From Leifsonia shinshuensis (lineage in GTDB: Bacteria; Actinomycetota; Actinomycetes; Actinomycetales; Microbacteriaceae), in assembly GCF_014217625.1 (NCBI RefSeq), contig NZ_CP043641.1, positions 868,001-932,000 on the forward strand: a DNA stretch of 64,000 bases. Reading direction: 5' to 3'. The notes below the pieces were generated by a model, which was given only the letters and a program-made list of their open reading frames with translations, was not told the origin of the DNA and did not search any database. Below, piece after piece: positions 1-8,879 of the stretch; positions within the stretch are counted from its first letter, which is position 1; each line of letters starts with the position of its first letter. Both the position numbers and the translations under genes were made by a program.

Positions 1-1509
1 TTCGCCGCGATGGAGAAGAGCTGGGCGTACCGCCAGGACCAGCTGCCCTCCACCCACCCGATCGTCGCCACGATCAACGACCTGGAGGACGTGCAGGTCA
101 ACTTCGACGGCATCACCTACGCCAAGGGCGCGTCGGTGCTCAAGCAGCTCGTCGCCTGGGTCGGCCAGGACGACTTCCTCGCCGGTGTCGCGCAGTACTT
201 CAAGAAGCACCAGCACGGCAACACCGAGCTCACCGACCTCCTGGTCGAGCTGGAGGCCACCAGCGGCCGCGACCTGACCGAGTGGTCGAAGAAGTGGCTG
301 GAGACCGCGGGCGTCAACACCCTCCGCCCGGAGCTCTCGGTGGAGGCGGACGGCACGATCACCGCCTTCGCGATCCTCCAGTCGGCGGCGGCCGACTACC
401 CGACCATCCGCCCGCACCGTCTCGCGGTCGGCTTCTACGAGCTGGTGGAGGGCCGCCTGGTCCGCACCTCGCGCGTCGAGCTGGACGTCGACGGCGAGCG
501 GACCGAGGTCGCCGAGCTGGTCGGCCAGAAGCGCCCTGCGCTCATCCTGCTCAACGACGACGACCTCGCCTACGCGAAGATCCGTCTCGACGAGGACTCG
601 CACCGCGTCGCGCTCGAGCACCTGTCCTCGATCGAGAGCCCGCTCGCGCGCTCCCTGGTCTGGGGCGCGGTCTGGGACGCCACCCGCGACGCCGAGACGC
701 CCGCGAGCGACTACGTGCGCCTCGTGCTCGGCAACATCGCCTCGGAGACGGAGTCCACCACGCTGCGGACCACGCTCAACCAGCTCGTCCTCGCGGCCGG
801 CAGCTACGTCGCGCCCGAACGGCAGAAGCAGACCAGCGAGGATGCCGCGAGCGGTCTCTGGGAGCTGGCTCAGCAGGCCGAGGCCGGCAGCGACGCCCAG
901 TTCCAGTTCGTCAAGTTCTTCGCGGCGCTGGCCTCCACCCCGGAGCAGCTCGCGAACGTCGCCGCCCTGCGCGACGGGACGGTGACCCTCCCGGGCCTGA
1001 CCGTGGACACCGACCTGGCCTGGGAGCTCCTCATCGCGCTCGTCGCCGGCGGGGTCGCGGGCGACGACGAGGTGGACGCCGCGCTGGCGGCGGACAACAC
1101 CGCGAACGGCGCGCAGTTCGCCGCGCAGGCCCGTGCGTCCATCCCGACGCTCGCCGGCAAGCAGGCGGCGTGGGACTCGGTGTTCGCCTCGGACGCCCTG
1201 CCGAACACGATCGTCCGCTTCACGGGCCTCGGCTTCCAGCGCGCGGCCGACAAGGAGGTCCTTGCGGCCTTCGTCGCGCCGTACTTCGCGGCGCTGCAGG
1301 ACATCTGGGTGTCGCGCACGTACAAGATCGCAGAGTACCTCGTCGCCGGCATGTACCCGGCGCCGCTCGCGAACGCCGAGCTGCGCGACGCGACGCGGGC
1401 GTGGCTCGACGCCAACCAGGAGCCGGCCGCGCTGCGACGGCTCGTGGTCGAGAACCTCGCGGGCGTCGAGCGGGCCCTCGCCGCGCAGGCGCGGGACGCG
1501 CAGGCGTAA
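1..1509 (+). CDS. pepN: Aminopeptidase N, C-terminal part (5' end outside window)
   Basis: This is the last 502 codons of an M1-family zinc aminopeptidase; the frame is open from base 1. The N-terminal part visible here (DGITYAKGASVLKQL, about residues 37-51 of the fragment) matches the end of the M1 catalytic domain, where PepN proteins carry YxKGA(S/A)VL. The rest is the alpha-helical ERAP1-C-like domain that closes over the active site. The GAMEN and HEXXH zinc motifs must lie upstream of the window. The family removes N-terminal residues from peptides in the cytoplasm. The gene ends with TAA and a strong intrinsic terminator follows. Identification is firm; the full length cannot be judged. 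Confidence 0.93.
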   Translation, partial: FAAMEKSWAYRQDQLPSTHPIVATINDLEDVQVNFDGITYAKGASVLKQLVAWVGQDDFLAGVAQYFKKHQHGNTELTDLLVELEATSGRDLTEWSKKWLETAGVNTLRPELSVEADGTITAFAILQSAAADYPTIRPHRLAVGFYELVEGRLVRTSRVELDVDGERTEVAELVGQKRPALILLNDDDLAYAKIRLDEDSHRVALEHLSSIESPLARSLVWGAVWDATRDAETPASDYVRLVLGNIASETESTTLRTTLNQLVLAAGSYVAPERQKQTSEDAASGLWELAQQAEAGSDAQFQFVKFFAALASTPEQLANVAALRDGTVTLPGLTVDTDLAWELLIALVAGGVAGDDEVDAALAADNTANGAQFAAQARASIPTLAGKQAAWDSVFASDALPNTIVRFTGLGFQRAADKEVLAAFVAPYFAALQDIWVSRTYKIAEYLVAGMYPAPLANAELRDATRAWLDANQEPAALRRLVVENLAGVERALAAQARDAQA

Positions 1510-1524
1510 CGCTCGGGCGCTCTG

Positions 1525-1561
1525 AAGGAGGCCCCGGCTCGCACGAGCCGGGGCCTCCTTT
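1525..1561 (+). terminator. Intrinsic terminator after pepN
   Basis: A perfect 16-bp stem (AAGGAGGCCCCGGCTC at 1525-1540 with its complement at 1545-1560) has a 4-nt loop (GCAC) and ends in a short T run. It separates pepN from the ABC transporter operon. Confidence 0.9.
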
Positions 1562-1632
1562 CATGCCACCGCCCGACCCGCCCGACACGCAGGTCGTACC
1601 CAGGTTCGATGACGGCGACCCCTCCGCACCCC

Positions 1633-1638
1633 TACTCT
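1633..1638 (+). promoter_or_regulatory. -10 box (TACTCT), probable leaderless promoter of ABC operon
   Basis: TACTCT fits TANNNT and lies 7 nt before the ATG at 1646, so transcription could start at or next to the start codon. The spacer CGGAGCC also holds a weak GGAG, so a conventional ribosome site is not excluded. Confidence 0.5.
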
Positions 1639-1645
1639 CGGAGCC

Positions 1646-2557
1646 ATGATCCAACTCGAACGCCTCACCAAGACGTTCGGCAGCAAGACCGCTGTCGACG
1701 ACATCTCGGCGACCATCCAGCCGGGCAAGGTCACCGGCTTCCTCGGGCCGAACGGCGCGGGCAAGTCGACCACCATGCGCATGATCATGGGTCTCGACCG
1801 GCCCACCAAGGGCATCGCGACCATCAACGGCAAGCGCTACGCCGAGCTGCGGTCGCCGCTCGGCGAGGTCGGCGCACTGCTGGACGCGAAGGCCGTCCAC
1901 ACCGGGCGCACCGCCTACAACCACCTCCTCGCCATGGCCGCGACGCACGGCATCTCCAAGCGCCGCGTGCACGAGGTCATCGGCCTCACCGGCCTCGAGT
2001 CCGTCGCGGGCAAGCGCGTCGGCGGGTTCTCGCTCGGCATGGGTCAGCGGCTGGGGATCGCCGCCGCCATGCTCGGCGACCCGCAGACGCTGATCCTGGA
2101 CGAGCCGGTCAACGGGCTCGACCCGGAGGGCGTGCTCTGGGTCCGCCAGTTCGCCCGGCACCTCGCCGGGCAGGGCCGCACGGTCTTCCTCTCCTCGCAC
2201 CTGATGAGCGAGATGTCCCAGACCGCGGACCACATCATCGTGCTCGGCCGGGGCCGCATCCTCGCCGACGCCCCGGTGGACCAGATCCTCGCCGGCGCGA
2301 CGCGCAGCGCGGTCCGGGTCCGGACGCCCGAGGTCGAGCGGCTCGCCAATGCGATCCAGGGCGGGGACGTCACGATCACCGGCGTGGAGGCCCAGCTCAT
2401 CGAGGTCACCGGCCTCAGCGCCGCGCAGATCGGCGACGCCGCGGCCGCCGCGGGCATCGCCCTCCACGAACTCACCCCGCTCAGCGCCTCCCTGGAGGAG
2501 GCGTACCTCGAACTCACGCAGGACGAGGTCGAATACCACTCGGAGGTCGCCCGATGA
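1646..2557 (+). CDS. ABC transporter ATP-binding protein
   Basis: A 303-residue ATPase that powers export or antibiotic-type transport with the permease encoded next. Walker A is GPNGAGKST (residues 34-42). The signature is SLGMGQ (129-134), the GMGQ variant common in DrrA/CcmA-like exporters in place of SGGQ. Walker B is LILDEP (149-154), followed by NGLDP and a switch His in SSHLMSE. The C-terminal 80 residues are the usual variable regulatory domain. Its TGA overlaps the ATG of the permease (ATGA), the first of three such couplings in this operon. The substrate cannot be read from sequence; the linked two-component system suggests cell-envelope or antibiotic stress. Confidence 0.9.
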   Translation: MIQLERLTKTFGSKTAVDDISATIQPGKVTGFLGPNGAGKSTTMRMIMGLDRPTKGIATINGKRYAELRSPLGEVGALLDAKAVHTGRTAYNHLLAMAATHGISKRRVHEVIGLTGLESVAGKRVGGFSLGMGQRLGIAAAMLGDPQTLILDEPVNGLDPEGVLWVRQFARHLAGQGRTVFLSSHLMSEMSQTADHIIVLGRGRILADAPVDQILAGATRSAVRVRTPEVERLANAIQGGDVTITGVEAQLIEVTGLSAAQIGDAAAAAGIALHELTPLSASLEEAYLELTQDEVEYHSEVAR

Positions 2558-3411
2558 GCGCCGCAACCGCAACGCCCGCCACCCCGCACGTCCACGCGGA
2601 GATCGGCCGGCTCAGCTTCCCGCGCGTGCTGCGCTCGGAGTGGATCAAGCTCCGTTCGCTCCGCTCGACGTTCTGGACGCTCGTCAGCGTCGTGGTGCTG
2701 GTCGTGGGGCTCGCGACCCTGATCAGCTTCGCGCTGCCGAGCAAAACCACGCTGCTCAGCGAGGCCGGTCCGCGCGCCGCCACGCTCGACCCGTCCAACA
2801 TCGTCGCGACGGCGGCCACCTTCGGCCTCACCTTCGCCCAGCTCGTCGTCGCCGTGCTCGGCGTCCTCGCGATCAGCGGCGAGTTCTCCACCGGGATGAT
2901 CCGCTCCTCGTTCGCGGCCGTCCCGCACCGCTTCCCGGTGCTCGCGGCCAAGGCGATCATGCTCTTCGTCGTGTCCTTCGTGATCGGCCTCGTGAGCATG
3001 GCGGCCTCCTGGTCGATCGCGGTCGGAGTCACGGGCGCCAAGGGCTACACGCGTGGGCTGTTCGACGCGTCCACGCTGTGGTCCATCGTGGGCGGCGCCT
3101 TCTACCTCGGGCTCGTCGCGGTGTTCGCGCTGGGGATCGGGACCATCATCAAGTCGAGCGCCGGCGGTATCTCCGCCGTGGTCGGCGTCCTCTTCGTCCT
3201 GCCGATCCTCGCCAACGTCCTGGTGTCGGTGTTTCCGAAGGAGACCTGGCTCGCAGACTGGACGCACTACCTCGTCAGCAACAACGGCAGCGGGCTCGCC
3301 GGACTCGCCAACGGCGGCCTCGAGCCCTGGCAGAACGCCCTGAGCCTCGGCATCTGGACCGCCGCCGCCTTCGTCGTGGGAGCCATCCTGCTGCAGCGAC
3401 GGGACGCGTGA
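2554..3411 (+). CDS. ABC transporter permease (ABC-2 type)
   Basis: A 285-residue membrane protein starting at the ATG that overlaps the stop of the ATPase gene. After a 45-residue cytoplasmic N-terminus with the EWIKLRSLRSTFW motif typical of ABC-2 permeases, about six hydrophobic segments follow (near residues 47-67, 90-115, 135-160, 170-195, 200-222, 258-278). No signal peptide or solute-binding motif is present, as expected for an exporter. It should form the membrane channel for the upstream ATPase. The terminal codons overlap the GTG start of the sensor kinase. Confidence 0.88.
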   Translation: MSAATATPATPHVHAEIGRLSFPRVLRSEWIKLRSLRSTFWTLVSVVVLVVGLATLISFALPSKTTLLSEAGPRAATLDPSNIVATAATFGLTFAQLVVAVLGVLAISGEFSTGMIRSSFAAVPHRFPVLAAKAIMLFVVSFVIGLVSMAASWSIAVGVTGAKGYTRGLFDASTLWSIVGGAFYLGLVAVFALGIGTIIKSSAGGISAVVGVLFVLPILANVLVSVFPKETWLADWTHYLVSNNGSGLAGLANGGLEPWQNALSLGIWTAAAFVVGAILLQRRDA

Positions 3412-4727
3412 CCCCGACGGTGACCGCCGCCGACGCCGCCCCGGCCGACCTCGAACTCCCGAGGCCGCCCGGGGCGGTGCGGCGCTATTTCGGCGCGCAT
3501 CCGCTCGTCGTGGATGCGATCGTCGCCGGCGTCTACCTGGTGCCCTCTCTCGCCGAGGGCGTCGTCCACCTGGTGCGGACCCCGAGTCTGGCCGCCGCGA
3601 TCCAGCTCCTGCTCGTGGTCATCGCCGGCGCGGCGCTGTTCGCCCGCCGGCTGCACCCGCGAGCGGTGTTCGGGATCGCGATCGTCGTCCTGGTCGTCAG
3701 CGTCTTCCTCGGGCGCAACCTCGACTTCGTCCCCGCGGTGTTCGCGCTCTACGCCCTCGCGGTCTACCGGTCGGTGCGCTCGGCTTGGATCGGCTACGGC
3801 ATCACGGCGGTGGTGACCACCGTCACCCTCGCCGTCGCGACCATCGTCTCGGAGGTGCCCGACTTCGCACCGCTGTCGACGGAGGCCGTGCCCTCCGGGT
3901 TCGCCGCGCTAGCGTTCTGCATCGTGGCGGTCCTGATCGGCAGCAACGTGGGCAACCGCCGCCGCTACCTGACCGCGCTCATCGACCGCGCCAGGCAGCT
4001 CGCCAGGGAACGCGACCAGCAGGCCGAGATCGCCACCGCGGCCGAGCGCAGCCGCGTCGCGCGGGAGATGCACGACATCGTCTCGCACAGCCTGACCGTG
4101 ATGATCGCCCTGGCCGACGGCTCAGCCGGACTCGTCGCCACGTCACCGGAGCGCTCCGCCGAGACGATGCGGCTGGTCGCCGAGACCGGCCGCGGCGCCC
4201 TCGGCGACATGCGCCGGCTGCTCGGCGTGCTGCGCGCGGGCGACGAGGAGGCCGCCGCGCACGCCCCGCAGCCCGGCCTCAGCGACCTCCGCGAGCTGGT
4301 CGAGCGGTTCCGGGCGGCCGGCCTCCCGGTGCGGATCACCGTCTCGGGGACGCCGCCGACCGACGTCGGGCAGCAGCTCACCGTCTTCCGGGTCGTGCAG
4401 GAGGCCCTCACCAACACGCTCCGGCACGCCGAACTCGCGACCACGGTCGCCGTGACCATCGAGTTCGGCGAGCGGGTCATCCGCATCACCGTGGAGGACG
4501 ACGCCACCGTCCACACCGGCTCCGTGCAGGGTTCCGGCAGCGGCCTCCTCGGGCTGCGCGAGCGTGTCGCGCTCTACGGTGGGACGCTGGAGGCCGGGCC
4601 CCGGCGCGGCGGCGGCTGGCGGCTCGTGGCGGAGTTCACCACCGTGCCGTCTCCGGCCGACCCCATCGCCGCCGACACTGACACCGGCATCGACAATGAC
4701 ACCGGCACCACCAGGAGAACAGAATGA
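3408..4727 (+). CDS. Two-component sensor histidine kinase (NarL/DesK type)
   Basis: A 439-residue membrane kinase. I chose GTG 3408 because it overlaps the permease stop (GTGA); the open frame extends further upstream but only through permease coding sequence. The N-terminal part holds several membrane segments (about residues 25-175) without a large extracellular domain. A HisKA_3 dimerisation helix follows with phospho-acceptor His222 in REMHDIVSHSL. The C-terminal ATPase domain has an N box (QEALTNTLRHA) and a G box near GSGSGLLGLRERV. It should phosphorylate the response regulator encoded immediately downstream (ATGA overlap) and probably senses membrane state or the transported compound. 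Confidence 0.9.
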   Translation: MTPTVTAADAAPADLELPRPPGAVRRYFGAHPLVVDAIVAGVYLVPSLAEGVVHLVRTPSLAAAIQLLLVVIAGAALFARRLHPRAVFGIAIVVLVVSVFLGRNLDFVPAVFALYALAVYRSVRSAWIGYGITAVVTTVTLAVATIVSEVPDFAPLSTEAVPSGFAALAFCIVAVLIGSNVGNRRRYLTALIDRARQLARERDQQAEIATAAERSRVAREMHDIVSHSLTVMIALADGSAGLVATSPERSAETMRLVAETGRGALGDMRRLLGVLRAGDEEAAAHAPQPGLSDLRELVERFRAAGLPVRITVSGTPPTDVGQQLTVFRVVQEALTNTLRHAELATTVAVTIEFGERVIRITVEDDATVHTGSVQGSGSGLLGLRERVALYGGTLEAGPRRGGGWRLVAEFTTVPSPADPIAADTDTGIDNDTGTTRRTE

Positions 4728-5413
4728 CCGACCCCCACCACCCTCAGCAGCCGATCAGCGTCCTGCTCGTCGACGACCAGGCGCTCGTGCGGCTGGGCTT
4801 CCGGATGGTGCTGGAGACCGAGTCCGATCTCCGGGTGGTGGGCGAGGCGGCCGACGGCGTCGAAGCGGTCCGCCTGGCCGTCGAGACCCGGCCGGACGTC
4901 ATCCTCATGGACGTGCGGATGCCGAACCTCGACGGCATCGAGGCGACCCGGCGCATCGTGACGGCGAATCCGGACGCGCGCATCATCATCCTCACCACCT
5001 TCGACCTGGACGAGTACGCCTTCGGCGGGCTGCGCGCCGGCGCGAGCGGCTTCCTGCTCAAGGACGCCCGTCCGGCCGAGCTGACCGCGGCCATCCGCGC
5101 CGTCGCCGCCGGGGACGCCGCCGTCACCGGACGCGTCACCCGCTCCATGCTGGAACTCTTCGCCGACCGGCTCCCCGCCAGCGGCCCGTCCGCGACCACG
5201 ACGGCCGACCCGGCGGCGGTGCTCACGCCGCGCGAGCGGGAGATCCTGCTCGCGATGGCCGACGGCCTGACCAACGGCGAGATCGGCGCGAAGTTCTTCC
5301 TGACCGAGTCGACCGTCAAGACGCACGTCGGCCGGGTGCTCGCCAAGCTGCAGCTGCGCGACCGCGTGCACGCGGTCATCTTCGCGTACGAGAACGGGCT
5401 GGTGGAGAGCTGA
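4724..5413 (+). CDS. Response regulator, NarL/LuxR family
   Basis: A 229-residue transcription factor pairing with the upstream kinase. The receiver domain (residues 8-125) has an acidic pocket, phospho-acceptor Asp63 in VILMDVRMPNLDG, the switch Thr in ILTTFD and Lys in LLKDARP. A LuxR-type helix-turn-helix lies at about 165-225 (LTPREREILLAMADGLTNGEI, then TESTVKTHVGRVLAKL). Last gene of the overlapping operon from 1646; the logical target is the operon promoter, as in other ABC/two-component modules, but no operator is visible. Confidence 0.92.
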   Translation: MTDPHHPQQPISVLLVDDQALVRLGFRMVLETESDLRVVGEAADGVEAVRLAVETRPDVILMDVRMPNLDGIEATRRIVTANPDARIIILTTFDLDEYAFGGLRAGASGFLLKDARPAELTAAIRAVAAGDAAVTGRVTRSMLELFADRLPASGPSATTTADPAAVLTPREREILLAMADGLTNGEIGAKFFLTESTVKTHVGRVLAKLQLRDRVHAVIFAYENGLVES

Positions 5414-5468
5414 GCCGCGCCGCGAATTCCAGAAGACGCCAAGGCTGCTCTCGGTAGGATTCCGTGCG

Positions 5469-6722
5469 ATGAGCATTCTGAAAGCGAACTTCTGGACCTC
5501 CCTCGGGGACTGGGCCGTCAGCACCGGTTGGACCCTGCTCAACGTCTTCTGCATCATCCTCGGCGCCGTCCTGATCAGCTGGCTGCTGCGCGTGATCATC
5601 CGCCGCGTGGTCAAACAGATCGTCAGCGGCGTGAAGAAGGGGCAGAGCGTCACCGACACGCAGGCGCTCGTGGCGTCGCCGCTCGCCGCGGTGCGAGTGG
5701 TGCAGCGTACCCGGACGCTGGGCTCCGTACTGAGCAACATCGTCAACGTGACCATCGGCATCATCGCCATCGTGATGATCTTCGGCGTCGTCGCACCCAA
5801 CGCCGCGAGCTCGCTCGCCCTCCTCACCGCCGCGATCGGCGCCGGCCTCGGTTTCGGCGCGCAGAACATCGTGAAGGACGTCCTCAACGGCCTCTTCATG
5901 GTCATGGAGGACCAGCTCGGCGTCGGCGACGTGGTCGACCTGGGGCCGGCGACCGGGGTCGTGGAGGCCGTGGGCATCCGGATCACCCAGGTGCGCGACG
6001 TCAACGGCACGCTCTGGTTCGTCCGCAACGGCGAGATCCTGCGCGTCGGCAACATGTCGCAGGGCTGGTCGCGCGTGATCGTGGACCTCGCCGTGCCGTA
6101 CGACACCGACATCGAGACGGTGCAGGCGAAGATGATGGAGGCGGCGACCGCGCTCGCGACGAGCCCCAAGTGGCGCTCCCGCATCCTCGACAAGCCGGAG
6201 CTGTGGGGGATGGAGTCGATCTCCGCCGACGCCATCGTGATCCGGATCGTGCTGAAGACCCGCACGACGGCGAAGGACGACGTGTCCCGCGAGCTGCGCC
6301 TGCGGCTCAAGCAGGCCACCGACGAACTCGGCGTCACCCTGCCGTCGCTGTCGGCCGTCGTCCTCTCCGGCTTCGACGGCGCGGGCAGCGTCAACGGCGC
6401 GAAGCCGCCGCGCACCCGGCCGACGCCGGTCGTCCCGGACCGGCCGCTGACCGGGCGCAAGGCGCGGGCGGCGGCGAAGCGGACCGCGACCCGCGCGCCC
6501 GACCCGGGCGCCATCCGGATCCGGCCGGCGATCGAGACGAAGCCGGATGCTGCGCCCGCCAAGCCGGCCGCGAAGCCCGCCACGACCCGGTCGACCGCGG
6601 CGAAGCCGGCCACACCTCCCACGCCGCCGGCCGACGCGGACACCCCGGCGAAGCCCGCCGCCAAGCCCCGCACCCCGAAGCCTCCGGCTGCCGGGCAGCC
6701 TCCCGCGGAAGAAGCCGAGTGA
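5469..6722 (+). CDS. Mechanosensitive ion channel, MscS family
   Basis: A 417-residue small-conductance mechanosensitive channel that would release solutes on hypo-osmotic shock. An N-terminal membrane helix (about 20-45), further helices near 95-120, then the Gly/Ala-rich pore helix (AAIGAGLGFGAQNIVKDVLNG, about 119-139) and the MscS beta domain (VGDVVDLGPATGVVEAVGIRIT). From about residue 305 the protein ends in a long Lys/Pro/Ala-rich, probably disordered, tail with repeated KPAAKP-like units, longer than in typical MscS. Start context is leaderless-like: TAGGAT at 5455-5460, 8 nt before ATG. Its TGA overlaps the globin ATG by one base. Confidence 0.9.
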   Translation: MSILKANFWTSLGDWAVSTGWTLLNVFCIILGAVLISWLLRVIIRRVVKQIVSGVKKGQSVTDTQALVASPLAAVRVVQRTRTLGSVLSNIVNVTIGIIAIVMIFGVVAPNAASSLALLTAAIGAGLGFGAQNIVKDVLNGLFMVMEDQLGVGDVVDLGPATGVVEAVGIRITQVRDVNGTLWFVRNGEILRVGNMSQGWSRVIVDLAVPYDTDIETVQAKMMEAATALATSPKWRSRILDKPELWGMESISADAIVIRIVLKTRTTAKDDVSRELRLRLKQATDELGVTLPSLSAVVLSGFDGAGSVNGAKPPRTRPTPVVPDRPLTGRKARAAAKRTATRAPDPGAIRIRPAIETKPDAAPAKPAAKPATTRSTAAKPATPPTPPADADTPAKPAAKPRTPKPPAAGQPPAEEAE

Positions 6723-7129
6723 TGACCAGCCTCCCCGTCGAACCGCCGCTCGGGCCGTCCTTCTTCGAGCAGATCGGCGGCCACGCCACCTTCGTGCGTC
6801 TCGTGGACTCCTTCTACCGCGGCGTCGCCTGCGACCCGGTGCTGCGCCCGATGTACCCGGAGGACGACCTCGGTCCCGCCAAGGAGCGGCTGACGCTGTT
6901 CCTGGAGCAGTACTGGGGCGGCCCGACCACCTACAGTCAGGAGCGCGGCCACCCGCGCCTGCGGATGCGGCACAACCCGTTCAAGGTCAACCCGGACGCC
7001 CGCGACCGCTGGCTCGCGCACATGCGCGTCGCGGTCGACGAGCTCGGGCTGCCTCCGTTGCAGGACGAGACCCTCTGGAACTATCTGGAGCGCGCCGCGT
7101 TCGCTATGGTCAACACATTCGAGGAGTAG
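6722..7129 (+). CDS. glbO: Group II truncated hemoglobin
   Basis: A 135-residue heme protein of the trHbO type found in mycobacteria and other actinobacteria, implicated in oxygen or NO/peroxide chemistry near the membrane. Recognisable signatures: proximal His84 in RLRMRHNPF, the MYPEDDL and LEQYWGGP segments, Tyr32 (B10) and Tyr45 (CD1), and Trp97 at the G8 position. Length is standard for the 2/2 fold. The ATG overlaps the stop of the mscS gene (TGATG), so the two are co-translated. The open frame extends upstream, but only through mscS coding sequence. Confidence 0.93.
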   Translation: MTSLPVEPPLGPSFFEQIGGHATFVRLVDSFYRGVACDPVLRPMYPEDDLGPAKERLTLFLEQYWGGPTTYSQERGHPRLRMRHNPFKVNPDARDRWLAHMRVAVDELGLPPLQDETLWNYLERAAFAMVNTFEE

Positions 7130-7165
7130 CGCCTCACCCTCCCGCCGTGCCGAAGGAGCCACGCC

Positions 7166-8815
7166 ATGACCCCTGAACCCGACTGCCTCGTCGTGGGAGC
7201 CGGACTCGCCGGACTGGTCGCCGCATGCGAGCTGCTCGACGCGGGGAAGACCGTGACGATCCTCGACCAGGAGCCTGCGGCCTCCCTCGGCGGTCAGGCG
7301 TTCTGGTCGTTCGGCGGGCTGTTCCTCATCGACTCCCCCGAGCAGCGCCGGATGGGCGTCACCGACTCGCTCGCCCTCGCGCGGCAGGACTGGTTCGGCA
7401 GCGCCGGCTTCGACCGTGCGGAGGACCACTGGCCGAAGCGCTGGGCGGAAGCCTACCTCCAGTTCGCCGCCGGCGAGAAACGTGCCTGGCTGCACGAGAA
7501 GGGCGTCCGGTTCTTCCCGGTCGTCGGCTGGGCCGAACGCGGCGACGGCACGGCGGGAGGCCACGGCAACTCCGTGCCGCGCTTCCACATCACCTGGGGC
7601 ACCGGCCCTGGCGTCCTGGAGCCGTTCGTCCGGCAGGTGCAGGCCGCCGCCGCGACCGGGAAGGCGCGCCTCCTGCACCGTCACCGCGTCGACGAGCTGA
7701 TCGTGGAGGACGGCCGCGTCGCCGGCGTGCGCGGCGAGATCCTGAAGCCCGACGCCGCCCCGCGCGGCGCGGCCAGCAACCGGGAGCGGATCGCGGACTT
7801 CGAGCTGCGCGCCCCGGCCGTCGTGGTCGCGAGCGGCGGCATCGGCGGCAACCACGACCTGGTCCGCGCGGCCTGGCCGGAGCGGCTCGGCACTCCCCCG
7901 GACTTCATGCTCTCCGGCGTCCCGGCGCACGTCGACGGCCGGATGCTCGGCATCGCGGACGCGGCGGGCGCGCACCTGATCAACGGCGACCGGATGTGGC
8001 ACTACACCGAGGGCATCCAGAACTGGGACCCGATCTGGCAGCGGCACGGCATCCGCATCCTGCCCGGTCCCTCGTCGCTGTGGCTGGACGCGCGCGGCGA
8101 GCGGCTGCCTGCGCCACTGTTCCCCGGGTTCGACACGCTCGGGACGCTGGAGCACCTGCGGAAGGTCGGCTCCGACTACTCGTGGTTCATCCTCACCCAG
8201 AAGATCATCGAGAAGGAGTTCGCGCTGTCGGGCAGCGAGCAGAACCCAGACCTGACCGGCAAGGACTTCGGCCTGCTCGCCAAGCGCGTCGCGCCAGGAG
8301 CGCCCGGGCCGGTGGAGGCGTTCAAGGAGAAGGGCGCCGACTTCGTCGTGGCGGACACCTTGGACGAGCTGCTGGCCGGGATGCAGCGGCTGTCGGAGGT
8401 CCCGCTCGACACCGAGCTGGTGACCCGGCACGTGCGCGAGCGCGACCGGCAGCTCGACAACCCGTTCGGCAAGGACCTCCAGCTGGCGGCGGTCCGCGGC
8501 GCCCGCGCCTACCGCGGCGACAAGCTCATCCGGGTGGCGTCGCCGCACAAGCTCACCGACCCGAAGGCCGGCCCGATGATCGCGGTGAAGCTGCACATCC
8601 TCACCCGCAAGAGCCTCGGCGGCATCGAGACGGACCTCGACGGCCGGGTGCTCGGAGCCGACGGCGAGCCGGTGCCCGGACTGTACGCGGCCGGCGAGGC
8701 GAGCGGCTTCGGCGGCGGCGGTGTGCACGGCTACCGGGCGCTGGAGGGGACATTCCTCGGCGGGTGCCTGTTCTCCGGGCGGCAGGCCGGGCGGGCGGTG
8801 GCGCGGGCGGTCTAG
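7166..8815 (+). CDS. FAD-binding dehydrogenase (succinate DH/KstD-like flavoprotein)
   Basis: A 549-residue flavoprotein with an N-terminal dinucleotide fold (VVGAGLAGLVAACEL, Gly10-x-Gly12-x2-Gly15 region) and a C-terminal FAD motif (GLYAAGEASGFGGGGVHGYRALEG). The overall organisation is that of the fumarate reductase/3-ketosteroid dehydrogenase family (COG3573-like predicted oxidoreductase). The substrate is unknown; no partner iron-sulfur subunit is encoded nearby. A GAAGGAG ribosome site lies about 10 nt before the ATG. It follows the globin gene by 36 bp and may be co-transcribed. Family call is firm, specificity is not. Confidence 0.85.
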   Translation: MTPEPDCLVVGAGLAGLVAACELLDAGKTVTILDQEPAASLGGQAFWSFGGLFLIDSPEQRRMGVTDSLALARQDWFGSAGFDRAEDHWPKRWAEAYLQFAAGEKRAWLHEKGVRFFPVVGWAERGDGTAGGHGNSVPRFHITWGTGPGVLEPFVRQVQAAAATGKARLLHRHRVDELIVEDGRVAGVRGEILKPDAAPRGAASNRERIADFELRAPAVVVASGGIGGNHDLVRAAWPERLGTPPDFMLSGVPAHVDGRMLGIADAAGAHLINGDRMWHYTEGIQNWDPIWQRHGIRILPGPSSLWLDARGERLPAPLFPGFDTLGTLEHLRKVGSDYSWFILTQKIIEKEFALSGSEQNPDLTGKDFGLLAKRVAPGAPGPVEAFKEKGADFVVADTLDELLAGMQRLSEVPLDTELVTRHVRERDRQLDNPFGKDLQLAAVRGARAYRGDKLIRVASPHKLTDPKAGPMIAVKLHILTRKSLGGIETDLDGRVLGADGEPVPGLYAAGEASGFGGGGVHGYRALEGTFLGGCLFSGRQAGRAVARAV

Positions 8816-8822
8816 CCGCGGC

Positions 8823-8879
8823 GGGTCGCCTCAGCCTCGCAGGGTCACGTCAGCCTCGCCGGGTCGCGTCAGCCGCGCA
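8823..8879. repeat. Tandem repeat, three 19-bp units
   Basis: Units at 8823-8841, 8842-8860 and 8861-8879 share the pattern GGGTCRCSTCAGCCKCGCM. The third unit contains the stop codon of the minus-strand gene (TCA at 8869-8871); the others carry the same TCA. It fills the space between two convergent genes. Confidence 0.85.

Noticed and set aside
4574..8728. Very long open frame on the minus strand (over 1,300 codons) opposite the response regulator, mscS and dehydrogenase genes
   Set aside because: It is antisense to four well-identified genes, has low-complexity Arg/Gly/Ala-rich translation, and results from scarcity of stop codons in GC-rich sequence.
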